A DNA stretch of 64,000 nucleotides from Crocodylus rhombifer (taxonomy: Eukaryota > Chordata > Crocodylia > Crocodylidae). This document shows positions 56,575 to 64,000 of the stretch, piece by piece. Made by a program: the position numbers and the translations under genes. The stretch's first letter is position 1. Each line of letters begins with the position of its first letter. Location of the stretch: assembly GCA_038503035.1 (NCBI GenBank), contig JAVSML010025539.1:388318-452317 (forward strand), read 5' to 3'. A model generated the notes under the pieces. The model had not been told where the DNA came from and did not search any database. It was given only the letters and a program-made list of their open reading frames with translations.

Positions 56575-57110
56575 GCATGATAAGGGGCTGAGTGGGGGGG
56601 GCAGGCAGATCGAGGCCCCTGTGGTGAGGGAGGAGGTGGGGCAGGGGCAGGCACATGGTGCACTTTGCACCCCACTGCCTCGAGAACTACACAATGCACC
56701 CCACTGCTGGCCAGGCAGGGGGCACGGCATGGCCCAGCAGCAGGAGGTACGTGGTGTTGCATCACTCCCAGGGCAGTTGCAGTGGGGCACAAAGCACAGT
56801 GCACAGTGTCAACCACCTCTGCCGCACACACAGATCAGGAGGGAGGGCACATGCCCCCTAGGCCTATGCCAGGGTGTGAACAGCAGCAGGAGCCTCTCCG
56901 TGCCCCTGGATGAGCCACCTGGGATCCTATTCTCCCACCACCCAGCCTAGTCAGGGCCCCATTCCCCCTTGGCCCTGCCTGTGCTCTGCTCCCTCCTTCA
57001 CAGTAGGGGCCTCAATCTGCCCCCCTCCAACCTCTTCCCCCACGTATGCTCACCACCCCCACCAAATAATTTTTCTCTCTCTGTCTATGAGAACTTGGGA
57101 CCTCCTCAAC
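56575..57110. mobile_element. GC-rich foldback core, shared with 3340 and 63192
   Basis: The left arm gggggcaggcagatcgaggc, cctgtggtgagggagg (56595-56632) pairs with the complement of ctccctccttcacagtaggg, gcctcaatctgcccccctcc (56989-57028). The inner arms ctgctgctg/cagcagcag also pair; centre near 56812. The same module appears once at 3640-3715 and reversed at 63500-63570. Transposon ends are not seen. Confidence 0.55.
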
Positions 57111-59590
57111 CTCTAGAGGGGCCCCAAACCATACTCCAATCCTGAAAGCACTCAACTTCCATTTGCACATCTGAGTTGTGCTGCTACAGTTCAACAGTCC
57201 TGGTTCTGTTACTCGTGCAGCATCTCTGGCCACACTATCCTCTGCTGCTGCATCTGTGTTTTGCTGCAGCTCCCCCGTGTTCAGCTGCTGCTCCTATGCT
57301 TTCTGCCACTTGCGGTTTCCTCCTTCTTTGTCTCTCAGCTCCCAGGGTCTCCAGGAGCTGTAGTACCCATACAGCCAGCAGAGTTTTTACAGTTCAATTC
57401 AGTTAGCAGAGTAGCTCCCCCTGCTGTCACACATTTATATTACAGTTAGCTTACACAATACATTACAAGGTTTAAAGAAACCTTTGTCTGTGCCTTTTGG
57501 TTTGGTGGCCTTTAGCAGATGTTGACCATGATGTCCTCACTTCTGCTTTCCCCTCTGACATTTACCCAGAGGCTTGCAACAGACTTTCTTTTCACTTCAA
57601 ACTGAACCTCAAGACACAAATACATCTCTTTTATATATATATATGGCAACACCTTCTCCTCTTTTTTTCCTGCCTCTCTTTCTTGAACAATTCATATCCA
57701 TCTGTGATCATACTTTAGTCATGTGAACTATCACACCACATCTTTGTAATCCCAATTACATCCTAAATCATCCATTGTACTAAAACCACCAATTTTTTCT
57801 TCCACCAGTTGCTTTTTAAGGGAAATGATTTTCTACCCAAAGAGTATTTAATTAGTACTAGGATGGACTAGTAATTGTTGTCTGAAATAATGTAAATATT
57901 CCTTTGGACATAAATGGGCCACTAAAAATATCTGACTGGTCAAATGAATGTACATTTGAAGGGCAGGTTATGTGTACAATATTTTATCTTCAGGAATTCT
58001 ATAGAATAATGGAATGGGAGAAATAAGGATGTGTATTTAAGTCTGACCTGGGAGCCATTGTTTGTTTATAGTTTTTGTGGGAATAGGAAAAGGCTTAAGG
58101 TAGTTGTCCAGGGGGCTGAGTATACTAGCTGATAGGAGAAGCAGCAGGAGGCCCTGGTAGAAAGGTCAGAGGCAGGAGCTGCTTTCTAATCTGTTAAGTA
58201 AAGCTTCATTCTTGGGTTGGAGATGCAGGGTAAAATCAGATTATTGCTCTAATATTTTTAATATATGTTTATTCTTATATCTCTGTCTATATCTCAGCAT
58301 ATAGTTATGGATTTCTCGTGCTGATTCTGGTTTCTTATAATACAAATTGTTGTTATCTTTTAAAATACACTTACTGTCCGTGGTGAATGATTTTGGCTTC
58401 TTCCAAAAAATATATCTTTTCTGAGTGCATGGCCAGACAAGGGTGTGAGTGCTTGTAGCTGACAAAATCCCCACTGTTGGCAACACCTGGGCAAGACAGA
58501 TAAGGCTGAGTTAACATAGGCTAGGAGTTGGTTTCTAAGACATTTCAGCTGGTTCTCTGTGGTTAAGCAACAGATGGCAGACAGGGATTTGGAGCTGAAG
58601 GGTACTCCTGAAAGTGTAAGAACATCATGGGAGTGTCTCTCAAAGGCACGCCTGGCTGCATCTGGTGTTGGAGCTTCTTTTATTGCTTCCCCTTGCTAAG
58701 TAGTACATTCCCCTTACTAAAGACGTAGTAGCCTTTGAAAGTCGATTTCCTTTAGGAGATGCTACCTCTGGGATTTTTTTTCCATTGGAATAGGTGGGAT
58801 GTCTTTTGTGACCCTCCCTTTCTTTTCTGAGAATATATATGTGCTTTCTTTTTAATAGTTCCATCAACAGAAATACTTTCTTGGAGAATTTTTTCCAACA
58901 CTTCTTTTTTCTTCCACAGTCAGATGTCAAAGTGAAACTTAAATCTTTTCTATGCTGAAGATTTTCCGTTATTTCAGCTACCAGACTAATGGAACCAGTG
59001 AAAACTTTCAATGTAGACAAGGCAAGATGGTGTCTTTTCCACTGTTGGAGTTCAGTCTGGTTTCCAGTAAGGACTTACCTTCATACTTGAGAAAGAAATG
59101 AAAGTATGTGGACATTCTGAGGGGCTTTTATGGGTGGATTTGGAATAGAATCGCATATTTATCCATTGACAGAGGTCCCATTGATTGGGTTGGTATTTAA
59201 TAGAGTGTGCTGAGCATTTGGCCAAAAATGGGAATGTAGGATTATATTGATAGTGTTTTCATCACTATTTTCCCAGTCATTGTGTATTACTAGTCCTTTG
59301 TCAGGTGAAATAGTAAGTTCTGATACTTGAAGGGATGGATAAATAAGAGTATAATAGAGGAAAGTATAGCAATTGGTAGTTATTTCAAACTGGAAGGCCA
59401 GGATCAAAGCATTAAGAAAGGGAGAAATGAATGGAACTGGAATTGGTTGAAGGAGGACTAGATCAGGCATCTCCATCCAAACCTATACAAATCCTCCACA
59501 AGATATATTATGTTATCTGAAGCTATACTGTTGCTTGTATTGCAAATGAAAATTAGGTTTAAATGGATGAATACGGTATTGCATACCTCT
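57111..59590. other. Unassigned sequence with minus-strand open frames
   Basis: 57170-57450 is a CTG-rich stretch resembling a repeat. On the minus strand 59476-58640 holds several adjoining open frames (105 and 126 codons) separated by stops, including SGDKG-like and KKKAHIYSQKRKGG words. No family is recognised. A gtaagt follows ATGAAG near 59080 on the minus strand, but no matching acceptor or domain supports an exon. Confidence 0.35.
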
Positions 59591-62500
59591 TCATAGATTT
59601 CATAGACATTAGGGCTGGAAGGGATCTCGGGAGATCATCGAGTCCAGCCCCCTGCCCAAGGGCAGGAAGTCAGCTGGGGTCATAGGATCCCAGCAAGATA
59701 AGCATCCAATTTACTCTTGAAGGTGTTCAATGTAGGTGCTTGAACCACCTCCGCTGGCAGACTGTTCCAGACCTTGGGGGCTCGGACAGTAAAGAAATTC
59801 TTCCTTATGTCCAGCCTGAAACGGTCTTGCAGAAGTTTGTGACCGTTCGACCTCGTCATCCCTTGGGGCGCTCTGGTGAACAAATGTTCCCCCAGATCCT
59901 GGTGGTCACCCCTGATAAACTTGTAGGTGGCCATCAGATCACCCCTGAGCCTACGCTTTTCCAGGCTAAAGAGTCCCATGTCTCTCAGCCTGTCATCGTA
60001 AGATCTGTTTTCCTGACCTCTGATCATGCGTGTGGCTCTCCTCTGGACTCTCTCAAGCTTCTCCACATCCTTTTTGAATTGTGGAGCCCAAAACTGGACG
60101 CAGTACTCCAGCTGCAGCCTCACCAAGGCCGAGTACAAGGGGAGAATGACGTCCCGGGATTTGCTCGAGAAGCATCTATGGATGCACGCCAGCATTTTGG
60201 TCACTTTACTAGCCGCAGCATCGCATTGCAGGCTCATGTTCGTCTTGTGGTCAATGATGACCCCCAAGTCTCTTTCTTCTGTACTGCTATCCAACGTAGC
60301 ACTGCCGAGCCTGTAAGGAAGCTGCAGGTTTTTCCTCCCAAGGTGGAGAACCTTGCATTTTTCGGTGTTAAACACCATGAGGTTCTCGTCCGCCCATTTG
60401 CTGAGCTTGTCCAGGTCAGCCTGGATCACCCGCCTATCTTCTGGCGTGGATGCTTTGCCCCAAAGTTTGGTGTCATCGGCGAACTTGGCCAGTCCACTTC
60501 TGACTCCAATGTCCACATCATTAATGAAGATGTTGAGCAGTATGGGTCCCAGGACAGAGCCTTGAGGGACCCCACTGGTCACAGGGCACCACGATGAGTG
60601 ACTGCCATCGATTACAACCCTCTGGGTCCGACCACGGAGCCAGTTTCCCAGCCAGCGGATTGTGGTGGAGCCAAGGCCACAACTGGGCAGTTTGTCCAAG
60701 AGGTGATCGTGGGATACCAGATCAAAGGCTTTTTTGAAGTCAAGATATATGACATCAATCTCTTCTCCCTTTTCCAAGTGATAGGTCACCTGGTCAATGA
60801 GATTGGTCAAGCAAGACCTACCCGCAACAAAGCCATGCTGGCTATCCCTTAGAATGTTAGCCTGGGCCAGTCCATCAAGGATGGCCTCCTTAATAAACTT
60901 TTCTAAGATCTTCCCCAGGATAGAAGTCAGGCTAATGGGCCTGTAGTTAGCCGGATCCACTCTCCTCCCTTTCTTGAAGATCGGCACCACATTGGCCTTC
61001 TTCCACTCTTTGGGCACTACACCAGAGCGCCAGGAGTTTTCAAAGATCCGTGCCAGGGGCTGGGCTATGACGCTTGCCAGCTCCTTGAGTGCCCTGGGGT
61101 GCAGATTGTCAGGGCCGGCTGACTTGAAGGTATCCAGCTTCTCAAGGTGTTCCTTCACGAGGTCAGCATTTATGGAGGGTAGGGGATCCCCATCACCCGG
61201 ATCTCCCTGTCCCATAGCAGGCATGGGCATCCCATGTGACTGATGAAAGACTGACGCAAAGTACCTATTTAATAGGTTGGCTTTTTCCTGGGCGTCAGTT
61301 GTCAGTTGCCCCATCTGGTTTAGCAGGGGTCCAACATTGCCCTTGCTTTTGCTCCGGCTCCCCACATATCTGAAAAAGGACTTTGTGTTGTCCTTGATGC
61401 TTGAAGCTAGTTGGAGTTCAGTTGCAGCCTTGGCTTTCCTGGTTTGCTCCCTGCAGGACCAGACCAGCGCAGAATAATCCTCCTTGGAGGTGAATCCCAT
61501 CCTCCATCCTTTGTAGGCTTTCCTTTTTAACCGCAGGAGGTCCGCTAGGTCCCTAGAGAGCCAGGAGGGCTGCTGCGCTTTCTTGCTGCCTTTCCTCCGT
61601 GTTGGAATAGATTTAGCTTGTGCACTGAGGATCACTTCCTTGAGAAGCAACCACTCTTCTTGAACTCCCATCGCCCTGGGGTCATGGTCCCTGAGGGCCT
61701 GACCGACAAGCCTCTTGAGCTTTTCAAAGTCGGCTTTTCTGAAGTCAAGGACTTCTGTGTTGCTGACTGACTTGCCAGCTTTACGGCGGCTGGTGAAGGT
61801 GATCAGCTCGTGGTCGCTGTCACCCAGCTTCCCATCGATCACTAGGTCACCAATTAGGTCGTCCCCCATAGCCAGTACCAGGTCGAGCAGCGCTTTGCCT
61901 CTCGTTGGCCCATAGACTTCTTGAGTCAGGTAGAGGTCATCCATGCATGAGAGAAAGCTTTGCGACTGCTCGGATTTTGCTGAGTGATCTTCCCAGAAGA
62001 TGTCCGGGTAATTGAAGTCACCCATGACAACCAAGGTCCTGGAGCAAGCAGCCTCAGTCAGTTCCCAGGCAAACGCCTGGTCAAGCTCAGGACTTTGAGT
62101 GGGAGGTCTGTAGTAGACTCCCACCGTTGTGTCCCCTGTGCCATTTTTCCCACAAATTTTTACCCAGAGTGTCTCTAGCTGTCCATGCCGGTCGCCAACA
62201 TCAGCTTGCAGGGACATGTAGCTTTCCTTCACATAGAGAACTACACCCCGCCCCTTTTGTCATCATTATCCCTCCTGTACAGGGTATAGTCCTCTATACA
62301 GGGTATAGTCTGTACAGGGTCCAGTCATGGGTGGAGTCCCACCAGGTCTCCGTTATCCCATTGACATCATAATTCTTTGCACTGAGCAGGAGGAGAAGCT
62401 CCTCCTGCTTGTTACCCAGGCTCCTGGCATTAGTGTACAGGCAGGCAAGTGTGCCCTTGGGGGCTCTTGCCTTACCCACAGATTGTGCCAGGGCTGGGGC

Positions 62501-62602
62501 AGGGGTGGGCTCCCTTAAGTGCCTTGGTCTGCTGGCTTTGCAAGGGTCGCTCAGCGTGCCAGCAGTGGCAGTAGTCCCCCCATTCCCCAGCGGGCTTAGT
62601 TT
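59591..62602 (-). mobile_element. Nearly complete CR1 LINE (ORF1 missing)
   Basis: From the 3' octamer tail tcatagatttcatagaca (59591, read antisense), through a 3' UTR of about 90 bases and nearly all of ORF2, to sequence just upstream of ORF2 near 62600 (SPLGNGG-type end of ORF1). About 3.0 kb. It is the youngest and longest CR1 here, closely similar to 213-2139 and 49593-50073. No poly(A) and no evident target duplication, as usual for CR1. Confidence 0.93.
59680..62465 (-). pseudogene. CR1 ORF2 endonuclease/reverse transcriptase, near-intact
   Basis: The protein nicks DNA and reverse transcribes CR1 RNA at the nick. The N-terminus (TLACLYTNARSLGNKQEEL, ITETWWDSTHDW; 62460-62310) is in one frame. 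The remaining 850 codons from 62232 to 59680 are open in another. Visible in the 850 residues are GVYYRPP (38-44), GDFNYPDI (71-78), GDSDHELI (138-145) of the endonuclease; NYRPISL (429-435), GFVAGRSC (467-474), IYLDFKKAFD (495-504), SGVPQGSVLGP (553-563) and FADDTKL (584-590) of the RT; and a C-terminal KLERVQRRATRMIRG segment. Lesions are a 19-base tandem duplication of a ctataccctgta-containing unit near 62280-62320 and one G missing from a run near 62257, together breaking the frame. In addition three codons (SFY in relatives) are lost after LTNLI near 60795. Otherwise the catalytic residues look intact. Confidence 0.93.
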
Positions 62603-63191
62603 AAAGTAATTATTTTTCATCATTTCAAAAGAAATGTGTTTTAGACAACTTTCACTACTCTTTATATATCTGCTAATATGCATGGTGCCCTGTGATTCCA
62701 CTGTGTTGACAGCTTACTTTTATGTCTTCGTAAGAGGAATGGATAGGCTGAAAATATTCCATTTAAAATATAAAATTAATTTTGAACTCCAAATCAGTGC
62801 AGAGTATTTTGTTACATCATAATGGATTATATTTTGGATATTAAGGATAAATTATTTTAAACTAAAGGTATTACTGAAGCTTATCTTTCTATGATTAAAG
62901 GTATGATAAAAATATGAACCTGTGGTGGAATCTGCGTATTTTGGTCCTTTTAAAAAAATGCTGCTGTTGGTAAATTTATGTATTTTACATTGTAGTCTCC
63001 TTTCTTCTGTTTTTTCTCTGTGAGGATATTTTTCCCCTGTATTTCAGTGATACAGGAAGATATAGGTGACACTATATCTAGTTTTTATCTAGTTTTTATT
63101 TTTTTCTCAGTAAGAATTTTTTTAATTACAGCAAGGATGGATATAGTGTATGAACAGGCATCCTTTTAGGGTATATAAAGCCACATAAATA
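62603..63191. other. AT-rich non-coding sequence, no feature seen
   Basis: Nothing recognised between the CR1 and the last repeat. Confidence 0.5.
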
Positions 63192-64000
63192 TTAGGGCTG
63201 TCAATTAATCACTGTTAATGTGTGCAATTAACATGTTAATTGCTTATTGCATTAATTTTTTTAAATATATTAATCGCACACATGGTTTTGGAGCCCACAC
63301 CAGGGTTCCTCTCTGCTGCCACCACTGCTGCAGGCCACCCAGGGAGGGTGCACTGGCAGTGCAGAGGACTGCAGAGCAGCCCAGGTGCTGACTCTGGGCT
63401 GCTGCAGCAGTAAGGTGGGGCAGGGCTGCGAATGCGCACAAGTATGCATGCAAATGCGCACACTGAATGCAACCTGGCTGCGTGTAGAGCAGTGCCCAAC
63501 AGGTAAGTCTGTGGAGGGGAAGGGCCGGGGGACAGATTGAGGCCCCCACAGTGAGGAAGGGAGTGGGGCAGAGGCTGGGGTGAATGGGGCCCCAGAGCTG
63601 GAGCAGGCTGTGGGACAGAGCTATGAGAAGTTTGTCCAGGGGCACAGCTCCCTGCCACTGTGCACACCCCTGGGGGAGGCATGGGGGGGCATGTGCCCCC
63701 CAGATTTGTGTGCAGTCTGGAGCACTGCAGCTTGTTGCCTTTGCCCCAGGAGCCGCACAGCACCGTATTGTGCCTCCTGCCATTGGGCAAGCAGGGGACA
63801 CACAACATAGCCAGCGCACAGCTCCCAGGACAAAGGTAGCAGGGCCCATAGCCCCACCCATAGTGGGCAGCTTGCCTTGCTCCATGCTTAAATCTGGGTG
63901 GTATATGCCACTTATGCCTCCCCCAGAGGTGGACACAGTGGCAGGGAGCTGCGCCTCCCCCCCACCACGTCCCTGGACATGTCTCCCACATCTCCATCCC
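63192..64000. mobile_element. Non-autonomous DNA transposon with GC-rich core (right end outside window)
   Basis: The left end ttagggctgtcaattaatc followed by ttaatgtgtgcaattaacat and ttaatcgcac is an hAT-like terminus with nested inverted words. The GC-rich core shares a module with 3340-3843 and 56575-57110: gacagattgaggcccccaca then gtgaggaagggagtgg (63531-63566), and gggggcatgtgccccccaga (63686-63706), matching ctcgggggcatgtgccccgt near 3524. Open frames on the minus strand up to 253 codons are low-complexity and not believed to be proteins. Confidence 0.55.

Noticed and set aside
63236..63997. 253-codon open frame on the minus strand (and overlapping 230-codon frame)
   Set aside because: Low-complexity Gly/Pro/Cys-rich translation within a GC-rich transposon core shared with other loci; two frames are open at once on the same strand, which reflects composition, not coding.

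Overview
The window is non-coding amniote DNA made almost entirely of transposable elements. I found no convincing host exon, tRNA, rRNA, CRISPR or bacterial-type gene. Two signs point to a sauropsid, most likely a crocodilian (turtle as alternative). First, at least nine fragments belong to CR1-type LINEs, several ending in the CR1-type octamer tail. Second, there is a large degenerate Penelope-like element with shorter relatives, plus many non-autonomous DNA transposons. The species call is inference from repeat content and recalled families, not from a database search.

Layout. 1-2139 is a CR1 copy whose 5' part (ORF1 fragment) is inverted relative to its ORF2 part. 2241-12290 is AT-rich unique sequence with several short non-autonomous DNA transposons; a 10-N assembly gap lies at 12303-12312. 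A probable solo LTR sits at about 12750-13432. 17300-18364 is a large GC-rich foldback element, followed by a Penelope-like 3' fragment (18510-19110) and an old CR1 (20470-22260) split by a DNA transposon. 26645-27335 is another CR1. 28601-29916 is a foldback element with nested palindromes. 36520-41995 is a degenerate Penelope-like element (reverse transcriptase plus GIY-YIG endonuclease) interrupted by two antisense CR1 insertions. 43711-46000 holds a possible LTR, a minisatellite-like stretch, a short DNA-transposon copy and a CR1. 47138-48285 is another foldback element; next to it is a (TC)n(TA)n(GA)n palindrome and a decayed Myb/SANT-like domain. 49593-50073 and 53693-54870 are CR1 fragments, 54881-55656 is an LTR-like block, and 55727-57110 holds two more foldback elements. 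59591-62602 is the best preserved CR1, with most of ORF2 open. A further GC-rich element runs off the right edge.

How it fits together. The only proteins recognisable are those of retroelements and one transposon-type DNA-binding domain, and all carry lesions. Nesting gives relative ages: the Penelope-like element predates the CR1 copies inside it, and the old CR1 at 20470 predates the DNA transposon inside it. The most unusual pattern is that nearly every GC-rich non-autonomous element is an imperfect palindrome along much of its length, and three with differing outer ends share the same GC-rich core. Element boundaries are read by eye and are approximate unless stated.
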